From positions 992,001-1,056,000 of the forward strand of contig NC_021915.1 in the NCBI RefSeq assembly GCF_000442645.1: DNA of 64,000 bases, given 5' to 3'. Below are positions 25,554 to 34,177 of this stretch, in pieces. The translations under genes were made by a program, and so were the position numbers. The stretch comes from Corynebacterium maris DSM 45190. GTDB lineage: Bacteria > Actinomycetota > Actinomycetes > Mycobacteriales > Mycobacteriaceae. Position 1 is the first letter of the stretch. The number at the start of each line of letters is the position of its first letter. The notes under the pieces are model-generated. The model was not told the origin of the DNA and did no database searches. It saw only the letters and a list, made by a program, of their open reading frames with translations.

Positions 25554-26266
25554 CCGCGCCGACGCCGCCTTTCGATGACGAGTTGCGCCTGCTGGAACGC
25601 GGCGAGCTCGGCCTGGTGGCCCAATTGCACGAGTCGAGCAACCTCGCCCTCGCCCTCGACGCCACCCTCGGCGAGGACTACGGCTGGGCCATCTACAAAC
25701 CCGAGGTCGGGGAGCAGCCGCTGTGGGATTTCCCGCCGGGCCTGCACGCGCGGGAGCGGGCGGCGTTTGTGCTCAGCGAGTATTTGGGCTGGCACATCGT
25801 CCCGCCGACGATCGTGCGGGAGGACGCCCCCTTCGGCGTCGGATCGCTGCAGTGGTACATCGACAACGACGGAACCCACTACCTCCAGGTGGTGGAAGCT
25901 CGGCCGGAACTGCATAAACAATTTGAGCGCATGGCCGTATTCGATCTATTGGTCAACAACACCGACCGAAAATCCGGGCACGTGCTCATCGACGAACACG
26001 ACCACGTGTGGGGCATCGACCACGGTTTGTGCTTCAGCTTTGAACCGAAGCTACGCACCGTGATCTGGGATTTCGCGGGGGAAGGCATCGACGCGGAGTG
26101 GGCGGCCGCGGTTGAACCGCTCATCGACGATGTGCCGGCGGAGATCGCCGAGTTGCTGCACCCCGCCGAGGTCGAGGCGTTGCAGCGCCGCGCCGCCCGC
26201 ATCGTGCGCCTGCCTTTCCTGCCGCACCCCAGGTCGCACTACCAGTACCCGTGGCCCCTGGTGTGA
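25550..26266 (+). CDS. SCO1664 family protein (kinase-like fold)
   Basis: A 238-residue protein translationally coupled to the phosphatase gene. WAIYKPEVGEQPLWDFP with a Lys, then FDLLVNNTDRKSGHVLI and VWGIDHGLCF, resemble the ATP site of PI3/4-kinase-like or HipA-like folds (NNTDRK loop, IDH in place of the metal motif). In mycobacteria the phosphatase and SCO1664-type genes are usually separated by a DUF3090 gene, which is absent here. Function unknown. Confidence 0.75.
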   Translation: MTAPTPPFDDELRLLERGELGLVAQLHESSNLALALDATLGEDYGWAIYKPEVGEQPLWDFPPGLHARERAAFVLSEYLGWHIVPPTIVREDAPFGVGSLQWYIDNDGTHYLQVVEARPELHKQFERMAVFDLLVNNTDRKSGHVLIDEHDHVWGIDHGLCFSFEPKLRTVIWDFAGEGIDAEWAAAVEPLIDDVPAEIAELLHPAEVEALQRRAARIVRLPFLPHPRSHYQYPWPLV

Positions 26267-26285
26267 AGGGTGCGGCCGAAGTGAA

Positions 26286-27695
26286 CTAGCTGCGCTCGGC
26301 TGCCTTGGCGGCCGGCTCGCGCCCCTCGAAGATGTCGCGGGCCTCGTCACGCGCCGGGGTGGAGAGGTAGCGCTTCAGCGAGGAGTCCAGCTCCAGCATC
26401 CACGGGGTGTGGTGCTTCTCCGCGGTGGTGCCCGTCATGACGGAGGTGTAGGTGACGTCGCGGTAGTTGAGGATGTCGTCGCGCTTGGACTGGATCCACT
26501 GCTTGAAGATCCCGCACACCGCGTCCAGGTCGAACATCGGGTAGTCGGTCTGCTCGATCAGGTCGCGGACGTACGCGCCCTGGAAGTCGACCTGGTCCTC
26601 CATGGTCTCCAGCTTGTCGAAGCGCTCGAGCCAGGCGTCGATGCTCGCGCGCTGCTTCTGCGCGGAGGGCAGTTCGCGCTCGCCGAGGATGACGTCGCGG
26701 ACGTACCAGGCCTGGGCGTCGAACATGTTGAAGGTGAACCACTGGTCCTGGGCGCCCAGGTAGAACATCTGGTTGTTCTTCTCCCAGACGACGCCGCGGT
26801 AGAGGTTGTCCGGGTAGACGTTGTTCGGCGAGTCCAGGGCCAGCGAGCTCGGCAGGAACGGGTAGTGGTGGATGTAGCCGGTGCACATGATCACGGCGTC
26901 GAACTTGCGCGAGACGCCGTTGGAGAAGTGCACGACGTCGTCCTCGAACTTCTCGATCAGCGGCTGCTCCTCCATGCCTTCCGGCCAGTCGAAGCCCATG
27001 GGCGCGCTGCGGTAGGAGAAGGTCACCGAGCGGGCGCCCATCTTGAAGGCCTGGGTGCCGATGTCCTCGGCGGAGTAGCTGGCGCCGATGAGCAGGACGT
27101 CCTTGTCCGCGAAGCTCTCTGCGCCGCGGAACTCATGTGCGTGGACGATCTGGCCCGGGAAGGTGTCGATGCCCTCGAAGTGCGGGACGTTCGGGAAGGT
27201 GAAGTGTCCGGAGGCGACGATGACGTTGTCGAACTCGTTTGACTCGGTCTCACCGGTGCGCAGGTTCTCCACGTGGACGGTGAAGGTCTTGGCGTCCTCG
27301 TCGAAATCGACCCACCGCACGGCGTGGGCGAACTTCACGTACTTCTTCACGTCGGATTTGCTGGCGCGGCCGTCGATGTAGTCCCACAGCGCCTCACGCG
27401 GCGGGTAGGAGGAGACGGGGCGACCGAAGTGCTCGTCGAAAGTGTACTCCGCGAACTCCAGGCCCTCCTTGGGGCCGTTCGACCAGAGATTGCGGTACAT
27501 CGAGGTGTGCACGGGCTCGCCGTACTTGTCCGTGCCGGTGCGCCAGGTGAAGTTCCACTGGCCGCCCCAGTCGTCCTGCTTTTCGTAGCACACGATTTCG
27601 GGGATCTCATGACCCTTCTTCTGTGCGGATTCGAATGCGCGCAGCTGCGCCATTCCGCTCGGACCTGCCCCGATGATTGCAATACGCTTAGTCAA
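26286..27695 (-). CDS. tmm: Flavin monooxygenase, trimethylamine monooxygenase (Tmm)-like
   Basis: A 469-residue flavin-containing monooxygenase. It has the FAD fold RIAIIGAGPSGMAQLRAF, the FMO-type segment QWNFTWRTGTDKYGEPVH, the NADPH fold DVLLIGASYSAEDIG, and CTGYIHHYPFLP. Segments such as SMYRNLWSNGPKEGLEF, WFTFNMFDAQAWYVRDVI and SVMTGTTAEKHHTPW match the bacterial Tmm group, which oxidises trimethylamine to the N-oxide. The start is TTG 27695 with AAAGG five bases upstream; an ATG at 27699 is out of frame and opens only a three-codon ORF. No TMAO demethylase or transporter is adjacent. Confidence 0.85.
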   Translation of the reverse strand: MTKRIAIIGAGPSGMAQLRAFESAQKKGHEIPEIVCYEKQDDWGGQWNFTWRTGTDKYGEPVHTSMYRNLWSNGPKEGLEFAEYTFDEHFGRPVSSYPPREALWDYIDGRASKSDVKKYVKFAHAVRWVDFDEDAKTFTVHVENLRTGETESNEFDNVIVASGHFTFPNVPHFEGIDTFPGQIVHAHEFRGAESFADKDVLLIGASYSAEDIGTQAFKMGARSVTFSYRSAPMGFDWPEGMEEQPLIEKFEDDVVHFSNGVSRKFDAVIMCTGYIHHYPFLPSSLALDSPNNVYPDNLYRGVVWEKNNQMFYLGAQDQWFTFNMFDAQAWYVRDVILGERELPSAQKQRASIDAWLERFDKLETMEDQVDFQGAYVRDLIEQTDYPMFDLDAVCGIFKQWIQSKRDDILNYRDVTYTSVMTGTTAEKHHTPWMLELDSSLKRYLSTPARDEARDIFEGREPAAKAAERS

Positions 27696-28134
27696 ACATG
27701 CCTTTCCGGCCCGTTTCTCCGGGCCATGAACACCACCTGCCGGGCAGGGGCCCGCCGAGTTTTTATACCGGGGCGCCGAGCCGCACTGCAGGCGATCTTC
27801 TTCACTGTTCTATTGTCTTGGGTTCTGCCGTGACCTTCGGAACACGCTCACCTTGCGCATTCTGCCGGGAAACAGAGGGGCCGTCGCACCCCGGGAACGA
27901 GGTCGGCGAGGGCCACCATTCATAATTGAAAACTCTGAATGCGGTCACATCCAGGGATGAATGCTAACACACTTTGCCCCACAATGCACGATTGTCCATA
28001 CTTTAAGTCCATATGTGCACGTTAAGCGCGGAACCTTGCGTGCGCTGCCACGACGCCCCGCCGCAGTATGTGGTTCGGCCCGCCGCTGATCTCTTTCGGT
28101 CCCGCGGACGTAGCCACACGTGAACACTGGGCGA
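27696..28134. promoter_or_regulatory. 439-bp intergenic region and probable long leader of tmm
   Basis: This is the longest gene-free stretch in the window. AT-rich promoter-like sequence occurs near 27923-27945 (TTCAATTATGAAT on the minus strand), which would leave a leader of about 230 bases before tmm. Further out are an inverted repeat ACAAT-N5-ATTGT (27981-27995) and a direct repeat GTCCATA (27994-28000 and 28007-28013, 13 bp apart), candidate activator sites. I could not match the leader to a known riboswitch class. Confidence 0.5.
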
Positions 28135-28728
28135 TCAACTCAACGCCACGCCCGCCCGGCTCACGGCGAAACTGCAGGGGTCGATCGCACACATCACCCG
28201 CACGTCATCTGCGGGCACGGCGCAGCTGACGGGGCCGTCGACAAGCCTGGTTCCGGGCTCCAGCACGCGCGTCCGCTCGTGCGGCGCAAAGATCCGGTTG
28301 ACGTGATGCGTCGTCGCCGGCTCACCCCGGCGGAGGGAGACGGCGTTGACGTCGCCTTCGCCGTCGTGTGCGCACAGCACGGTCGGGTCGTCGTCGCCGT
28401 ATATCTCGCAGTAGGTGCCGTCCGGGCCATGGAACTGCAGGCCGGGTTGGGCGGGGAAAATCAGGGAGGACGCAAACGGGGCGGGGTCGGTCTCGGGGAC
28501 GGCGGCGATCTCCCCGACGAAGCGGCTGCCGGGGACGCCGATCTCCCAGGAGGATGAGGGGGCCGAGGCGTCTGCCTCAGTCATCGTGACGCTCTCGGTG
28601 ACGGTGGAGACGACCGGGCGGGGTGAGATCGTGGCCTGGCCCCCGTCCCACGTCGGCTCCTCAGCCACGCACCCGGCCAGGACGAGGGGACCTGCCATCA
28701 CGGCCATGATCCGGACCTCACGTTTCAC
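28135..28728 (-). CDS. Hypothetical lipoprotein
   Basis: A 197-residue protein from GTG 28728 (AGGAG ten bases upstream; ATG 28707 would leave a signal peptide too short). The signal peptide ends in the lipobox LAGC. The mature part has a Ser/Thr/Glu-rich linker and a domain with four Cys (YCEIYG, VLCAHDGEG, VSCAVPADD, VMCAIDPC) that could form disulfides outside the cell. I do not recognise a family. Confidence 0.72.
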   Translation of the reverse strand: MKREVRIMAVMAGPLVLAGCVAEEPTWDGGQATISPRPVVSTVTESVTMTEADASAPSSSWEIGVPGSRFVGEIAAVPETDPAPFASSLIFPAQPGLQFHGPDGTYCEIYGDDDPTVLCAHDGEGDVNAVSLRRGEPATTHHVNRIFAPHERTRVLEPGTRLVDGPVSCAVPADDVRVMCAIDPCSFAVSRAGVALS

Positions 28729-28873
28729 GCCGACCACACTCCTTTGCCGCCAGCCTACGTCGAGCCGCCCGCACGGGCATGCGTCCTAGCGCATCAGTGG
28801 GAATGTGATTAGCCTGGCGTTCACCCTGCCCTTGTGACCTGTGCAGCCCCCGCCCTCGACCCTGGGAGAAACG

Positions 28874-29380
28874 ATGGAATACACCATCAACGTGACCATA
28901 GACGGGACCGACCATGAGCTGACGCTGGATGCGCGCACCACGGTGCTCGACGCGTTGCGAGAACACCTGGGCAACACCTCGCCGAAAAAAGGCTGCGACC
29001 ACGGCCAATGCGGCTCCTGCACCGTGCTCATCGACGGCCGCCGCCAGCTGTCCTGCCTCTCGCTGGCCGTCGCCCACGACGGCACGGAGATCGTCACCGC
29101 CGACGGACTCGCCGAAGACGGCCAGCTGCACGACGTCCAGCGGGCCTTCATCACCCACGACGGCTTCCAGTGCGGTTACTGCACCCCGGGACAGGTCTGC
29201 TCCGTCGTCGGCATGCTCGACGAAGCCGCGCAGGGACACCCCAGCCACGTCACCGAAGACTTTGACGACGAGGTCGAACTCACCGACGCAGAGATCCGCG
29301 AACGACTCAGTGGCAATCTCTGCCGCTGCGGCGCCTACGCCGGCATCCTCGCCGCCGTCAAAGAGGTGAGCGGACGATGA
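28874..29380 (+). CDS. Molybdenum hydroxylase, [2Fe-2S] subunit (PaoA/YagT-like)
   Basis: A 168-residue protein from ATG 28874 with GGAG upstream. The N-terminal plant-type ferredoxin cluster is CDHGQCGSCTVLIDGRRQLSC; the C-terminal helical [2Fe-2S] cluster is GFQCGYCTPGQ and SGNLCRCGAY. It transfers electrons from the molybdenum site to FAD. E. coli PaoA carries a Tat signal; none is present here, so this enzyme should be cytoplasmic. It overlaps the FAD subunit gene by 4 bases. Confidence 0.92.
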   Translation: MEYTINVTIDGTDHELTLDARTTVLDALREHLGNTSPKKGCDHGQCGSCTVLIDGRRQLSCLSLAVAHDGTEIVTADGLAEDGQLHDVQRAFITHDGFQCGYCTPGQVCSVVGMLDEAAQGHPSHVTEDFDDEVELTDAEIRERLSGNLCRCGAYAGILAAVKEVSGR

Positions 29381-30363
29381 AACAACTCGAATATCTCGCT
29401 CCCACTGAGGTGGCGGACGCCGTGGCCGCCGTCTCCGGCGATCCGCAGGCACAATTTCTCGCCGGCGGCACCAACCTCGTTGACCACCTCAAACTCGGGG
29501 TGCGCACCCCGGGCACGCTCATCGACGTCCGGAAACTCCCACTCCACGACGTCGAAGAGACCGACGCCGGACTGCGGATCGGAGCGAACGTGGCCAACAG
29601 TGACTTGGCCGCGCACCCGGCCGTGCGCGCCGGGTGGCCAGGTGTGTCCCGCGCGCTGCTGGCGGGCGCGAGCGCCCAGATCCGAAACCAGGCCACCACC
29701 GGCGGCAACCTCCTGCAGCGCACCCGCTGCGTCTACTTCCAGGACGTCACCACCCCCTGCAACAAGCGCGAACCCGGCTCAGGCTGCTCCGCGATCGGCG
29801 GGTACGAACGCTACAACGCGGTGCTCGGGGCCAGCGACGCCTGCGTAGCCACCCACCCGTCGGACCTGGCGGTGGCGTTGACTGCGCTCGATGCGGAAGC
29901 AACCGTCGTCGGACAGGCCGGTGAACGACGCGTCCCCATCGCCGCCCTACACCGCCTGCCCGGCGAGCACCCGGACAAAGACACCGTTCTGGAGCACGGC
30001 GAACTGATCACCGCGGTCGATCTTCCGGCCACGGAGCTGGCACGCAACTCCACCTACGTGAAGGTCCGGGACCGCGCCTCCTTCGCCTTCGCACTGGTGT
30101 CCGTGGCCGCCGCGCTGCGGATGGAAGACGGATTCATCGCCGAGGTCGCACTCGCGTGGGGCGGGGTCGCCCACACCCCGTGGCGGGCGACCCGCGCGGA
30201 GGCCGCCCTCCTCGGCCAGCAGCTGACCGAGGACAACATCGCCGCGGCCGTGGACGCCGAGCTGCAGGACGCGCAGTTCAGCGCGGACACCGCCTACAAA
30301 CGCCCCATGCTGCGCGGCGCCACCACCTCCGCGCTGTTCCAATTGGGCGGGGAGGAGAACTAA
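29377..30363 (+). CDS. Molybdenum hydroxylase, FAD subunit with probable extra [4Fe-4S] loop (PaoB-like)
   Basis: A 328-residue FAD-binding subunit with the AGGTNLVDHLKLG and ATTGGNLLQRTRC motifs. An insertion between residues of about 120 and 160 carries four Cys (RTRC, TPCNK, GSGC, SDAC) in the pattern of E. coli PaoB and the beta subunit of 4-hydroxybenzoyl-CoA reductase, which bind an additional [4Fe-4S] cluster. The standard CO-dehydrogenase-flavoprotein C-terminal domain follows. It passes electrons from the iron-sulfur subunit to an acceptor. Confidence 0.9.
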   Translation: MKQLEYLAPTEVADAVAAVSGDPQAQFLAGGTNLVDHLKLGVRTPGTLIDVRKLPLHDVEETDAGLRIGANVANSDLAAHPAVRAGWPGVSRALLAGASAQIRNQATTGGNLLQRTRCVYFQDVTTPCNKREPGSGCSAIGGYERYNAVLGASDACVATHPSDLAVALTALDAEATVVGQAGERRVPIAALHRLPGEHPDKDTVLEHGELITAVDLPATELARNSTYVKVRDRASFAFALVSVAAALRMEDGFIAEVALAWGGVAHTPWRATRAEAALLGQQLTEDNIAAAVDAELQDAQFSADTAYKRPMLRGATTSALFQLGGEEN

Positions 30364-32475
30364 ATGACCGCCACACCGATCACCGCCGCCGCCATGGGCT
30401 CGCCCCTAGAGCGCGTCGACGGGCAGGAGAAAGTCACCGGCCGCGCCACCTACGCAGTGGAGAAAGACCACGAGCTGTCCCGGCCGCCGCTGCACGGCTG
30501 GCTGGTGACCTCGACCGTCGCCAAGGGCAGGGTCACCGACGTCGACGCCGCCGCAGCGCTGCGGCACCCGAACGTGACGGCCGTGCTCGACCACACCAAC
30601 GCCCCGCGCCTGGCGGATACCAGCGACGGCGAACTGGCCGTGCTCCAGGACGACCGGATCGGCTACCGCGGCCAGATCGTCGCGGTCGTGCTCGCCGAAA
30701 CCCCGGAGGCGGCCCGGGAGGGGGCGCGCCTGGTCACGGTCACACAAGAAGAAGAACCCGCCGCACTGAGCATGGACGACGAGTCCGTCGAGTGGTACAA
30801 ACCCACCGAAAAAGCCGTCGGCTCCCCGCCGGACACGCAGACCGGCGACGTCGACGCCGCCCTGGCCGCCGCCCCGGTCACGACGGATCACGTCTACACC
30901 ACTCCGCAGGAACAAAACGCCGCCATGGAGCCGCACGCCGCCACCGCCGTGTGGCACGACGGCGAATTGACCATGTGGGACTCCACCCAGGGCGTGCACC
31001 GGGTGGCGGGCAAGATCGCGACGATGCTCGGCGTGGACAGAAAGAAAGTCCGCGTGCAGGCGCCGTATGTCGGCGGCGGCTTCGGCAGCAAAGGCCTGGC
31101 GCACGGCCCGGAGCTGGCCCTCGTGCTGGCCGCGCAATGGGCCGACGGACGACCGGTCAAACTCGCCGTGACCCGCCAACAACAGTTCGCGATGACCGGC
31201 TACCGCGCAGAAACCCGCTCGCACATCCGTCTCGGCGCGCAGGAGGACGGCCGCATCACCGCCCTCGAGCACGCGGTCTTCACCCAGTCCTCGAACGTCA
31301 AGGAATTCATCGAGCACGCCGGCGTGCCCGCGCGCATGATGTACGCCGGAGACAACCGGCGCACCAGCCACCGCGCCGTCGCCCTGGATGTGGCGGTGCC
31401 GTCCTGGATGCGCGCGCCGGGGGAGATGCCCGGAGCGCACTCGCTGGAGGTCGCGATGGACGATCTCGCGGTGGCCGCCGGCGTCGATCCGGTGGAGCTG
31501 CGCATCCGCAACGAACCGGAGGTCGACCCCGATACCGGCAACCCCTTCAGCAGCCGCCGCCTGATCGAGTGCCTGCGCCGCGGGGCGCAACGCTTCGGGT
31601 GGGATTCTCGTCCCGCCCATCCGCGCGCGACGCTCGACGGCGACTGGTGGGTGGGCACCGGGGTGGCGTCGGCGACGTACCCGGCGAATTTCTTCCCCGG
31701 CAACTCCGCCCGCATCGACGCCCTGGGCAGCGGCCGCTACCGCGTGTCCATCGGCGCGGTGGACATCGGCACCGGGTCACGCACCGCCCTGCTGCAGATC
31801 GCCGCCGACGCGCTGGCCGTGCCGGTCCCGGACGTGGATCTGCGCATCGGTGACACGGACCTGCCTAAGGCCACCGTGGCCGGCGGATCCTCGGGCACCG
31901 GCTCCTGGGGCACCGCGATCGTGCAGACCGCCCAGCAATTCCGCGCCGATCACGGCGACGACCCAGAAGAAGGGGTGCACTCCATCGCCACCACGGAGGA
32001 ATACCCGGACATGGAGAACCTGTCCATGCACTCCTTCGGCGCCGTGTTCGCAGAGGCCCGGGTCCACCGCTGGACTGGCGAGGTGCGGATCCCGCGCATG
32101 ACGGGGGTGTTCTCGGTGGGGCGGGTGATCAACCCGGTCGCGGCGCGCTCCCAATTCCTCGGCGGCATGATCATGGCCCAGTCGGCGGCGTTGTATGAGG
32201 AGGCCGTCCGTGACCCCCGGTTCGGGCACACCGTCACCCAGGACCTCGCCTCCTACCACGTGGCTTCTCCCGCGGACGTCGGCGACCTGGAGGTGGAGTG
32301 GCTCGACGACGTCGACGAGCACGCCACCCCGATGGGCTCACGAGGCATCGGGGAGATCGGGATCGTCGGCACCTCGGCCGCGGTCATCAACGCCGCCTAC
32401 CACGCCACCGGCGTGCGGGTCCGGGAGCTGCCGGCCACGCCGGACAAATTCCTGAGGCAAGGAGGCTCGGCATGA
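30364..32475 (+). CDS. Molybdenum hydroxylase, molybdopterin-binding subunit (PaoC-like)
   Basis: A 703-residue catalytic subunit. It has the aldehyde-oxidase/xanthine-dehydrogenase hammerhead start (LERVDGQEKVTGRATYA), the GGGFGSKG cofactor loop, the PSWMRAPGEMPG segment and the C-terminal GSRGIGEIGI, whose Glu is the catalytic base. The length matches PaoC-type enzymes using a cytosine-dinucleotide form of the cofactor. It likely oxidises aldehydes or N-heterocycles. It directly follows the FAD subunit gene and precedes the cofactor genes. Confidence 0.92.
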   Translation: MTATPITAAAMGSPLERVDGQEKVTGRATYAVEKDHELSRPPLHGWLVTSTVAKGRVTDVDAAAALRHPNVTAVLDHTNAPRLADTSDGELAVLQDDRIGYRGQIVAVVLAETPEAAREGARLVTVTQEEEPAALSMDDESVEWYKPTEKAVGSPPDTQTGDVDAALAAAPVTTDHVYTTPQEQNAAMEPHAATAVWHDGELTMWDSTQGVHRVAGKIATMLGVDRKKVRVQAPYVGGGFGSKGLAHGPELALVLAAQWADGRPVKLAVTRQQQFAMTGYRAETRSHIRLGAQEDGRITALEHAVFTQSSNVKEFIEHAGVPARMMYAGDNRRTSHRAVALDVAVPSWMRAPGEMPGAHSLEVAMDDLAVAAGVDPVELRIRNEPEVDPDTGNPFSSRRLIECLRRGAQRFGWDSRPAHPRATLDGDWWVGTGVASATYPANFFPGNSARIDALGSGRYRVSIGAVDIGTGSRTALLQIAADALAVPVPDVDLRIGDTDLPKATVAGGSSGTGSWGTAIVQTAQQFRADHGDDPEEGVHSIATTEEYPDMENLSMHSFGAVFAEARVHRWTGEVRIPRMTGVFSVGRVINPVAARSQFLGGMIMAQSAALYEEAVRDPRFGHTVTQDLASYHVASPADVGDLEVEWLDDVDEHATPMGSRGIGEIGIVGTSAAVINAAYHATGVRVRELPATPDKFLRQGGSA

Positions 32476-33104
32476 TGGTGGGAGTGATCCTCGCGGCCGG
32501 GGCCGGCGCCCGCCTGGGCCGGGGGCCGAAAGCGCTGCTGGACCTCGTCGACGACGGAGAGAGGCAGACCCAGGTGGAGCGGACGGTGGCCACCCTGCGT
32601 GCCGGCGGTTGCGACGACATCGTGGTCGTCGTCGGCGCGGAGGGCCAACGCGTGCGTGACCTGTTGAGCCCCGGCACCTGCCGCGTGATCCACAATCCCG
32701 ACTGGGAGGCAGGCTTGGCCTCGAGCTTCAAGGCCGGCGTCAGCGTCGCCGAGCGGCTGCTCGACAGCCGCCCGGAGGGAGCGATCATGGTGGCGCTGAT
32801 CGATCAACCGGACGTCGACGACCGCGTCATCGCACACCTGAAGAAGGCGGCGTCTCCCACCAAAGTGGTGGCCGCCGGCTACCTGGACGAAGACGGCGAG
32901 GTGGTACGCGGGCACCCCGTCGTCTTCCCGCTGGCGATGGCCCGCGCGGCGGCCGCGTCGGCGCACGGGGATGCGGGCGCCCGGCGCTGGCTGCAGGAAC
33001 GGCCCCACCTGGTGGAAGTGATCGACGTGAGGAAGTGGGCCACCGGCCGTGACATCGACACCCCGGACGATCTGCGCCGGTGGCGGGATCAGGGGCGGCC
33101 GTGA
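32472..33104 (+). CDS. MocA-like molybdenum cofactor nucleotidyltransferase
   Basis: A 210-residue NTP transferase starting at ATG 32472 (ATG 32475 is also possible) with AAGGAGG upstream, overlapping the previous stop. The motif VILAAGAGARLGRGPKALL is the MobA/MocA-type nucleotide site; GHPVVFP and DIDTPDDLRRW are the usual later motifs. In the operon of a PaoC-type enzyme, conversion of the cofactor to the CMP form (MocA role) fits best. It is coupled on both sides. Confidence 0.87.
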   Translation: MMVGVILAAGAGARLGRGPKALLDLVDDGERQTQVERTVATLRAGGCDDIVVVVGAEGQRVRDLLSPGTCRVIHNPDWEAGLASSFKAGVSVAERLLDSRPEGAIMVALIDQPDVDDRVIAHLKKAASPTKVVAAGYLDEDGEVVRGHPVVFPLAMARAAAASAHGDAGARRWLQERPHLVEVIDVRKWATGRDIDTPDDLRRWRDQGRP

Positions 33105-34177
33105 GCCGCCCCGTCCCCGATGAGGTCGTGCACCACCTCGTGGAGTGGCTGAACGCCCCCGACCCCCGCCCGGTGGTCCTGGCCACCGTGACGGAGACGT
33201 CGGCGAGCGCCCCGCGACCGGCGGGCACGCAGATGGCGGTCGGCCCCGACGGCATGGTCGTGGGCAGCTTGTCCGGCGGGTGCGTCGAAGCCGACGTCGT
33301 GGCTCGCGCCGAAGACGTCGCAGAGACCGGTAAACCGCACCTGCAGGACTACGGATACAGCGACGTCGACGCCTGGACGGTGGGGTTGACCTGCGGCGGC
33401 ACCATTCGGGTGCTACTGGAACGGTTGGATCCGGTGGAAGTCGAACCATTCCGGGAGCTGGCCGAGCACATCCGTCTCGGCAGGTCTGTCGCGCTGATCA
33501 CCTCCCTCGACGGCGCCCAGTATCCCGCACGCCGACTGCTCACCCTCGAGGCGGGCCCCGACCGAGGGGACGCGCGAGCGCAGGAGATGCTGCGAGAAAA
33601 CCGCTCCGGAGTGGTCGTCATCGACGGGGAGCAGCACCTGGTGCGCAGCTACGCCGCGCCGGAACGCATGATCGTCTTCGGCTCCAACGCCTTCGCTGCG
33701 GCACTGTGTCGGCTGGCGGCGCACGTCGGTTACCGGGTGACCGTCTGCGACGCCCGCCCGCTGTTCGCCACCCGCGGGCGTTTCCCGGACGCGGACCGGA
33801 TCGTGGTGCGCCAGCCGCACGCCTACCTCGCGGAGACGGACGTGGATACACGGACGGTGCTGTGCGCGATGACCCACGACCCGAAATTCGACGATCCGCT
33901 GTTGGCGGCGGCGGTGACCACGCCGGCGCAGTTCATCGGGGCGATGGGTTCTCGGAAGGTGGCGGACGACCGCCGGGAGCGGCTGCGGCAGCGCGGGGTG
34001 AATGAAACCCAGTTGGAGCGGTTGCGATCGCCGATCGGCCTGGACTTAGGGGCGTTGAGCCCGGAGGAGACGGCGGTGTCCATCCTCGCGGAAATCATCG
34101 CCGCCCGCAGCGGCGGCACCGCCCGGTCGTTGACTGAGACTTCCGGCCCGATCCACGCCCGGCACGCGGTCAAGTAA
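33101..34177 (+). CDS. XdhC/CoxI/PaoD family molybdenum cofactor chaperone
   Basis: A 358-residue protein from GTG 33101, which overlaps the upstream stop. The N-terminal XdhC/CoxI domain has SASAPRPAGTQMAVGPDG and GSLSGGCVEADV with the conserved GGC, then GLTCGGTI. The C-terminal Rossmann domain is MIVFGSNAFAAALCRLAAHVGYRVTVCDARP and FIGAMGSRKVADDR. It would bind and insert the sulfurated cofactor into the PaoC-like subunit. It ends tail to tail (8-bp overlap) with the reductase gene. Confidence 0.9.
   Translation: MSRPVPDEVVHHLVEWLNAPDPRPVVLATVTETSASAPRPAGTQMAVGPDGMVVGSLSGGCVEADVVARAEDVAETGKPHLQDYGYSDVDAWTVGLTCGGTIRVLLERLDPVEVEPFRELAEHIRLGRSVALITSLDGAQYPARRLLTLEAGPDRGDARAQEMLRENRSGVVVIDGEQHLVRSYAAPERMIVFGSNAFAAALCRLAAHVGYRVTVCDARPLFATRGRFPDADRIVVRQPHAYLAETDVDTRTVLCAMTHDPKFDDPLLAAAVTTPAQFIGAMGSRKVADDRRERLRQRGVNETQLERLRSPIGLDLGALSPEETAVSILAEIIAARSGGTARSLTETSGPIHARHAVK

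Noticed and set aside
27745..27780. CTGCCGGGCAG followed later by TTTTT as a terminator
   Set aside because: The loop would be too small for a stable stem and the T-run is over 15 bases away.
27696..28134. Known riboswitch in the tmm leader
   Set aside because: I compared it by eye with glycine, SAM, TPP, cobalamin and guanidine motifs and saw no convincing match; kept only as an unclassified leader.
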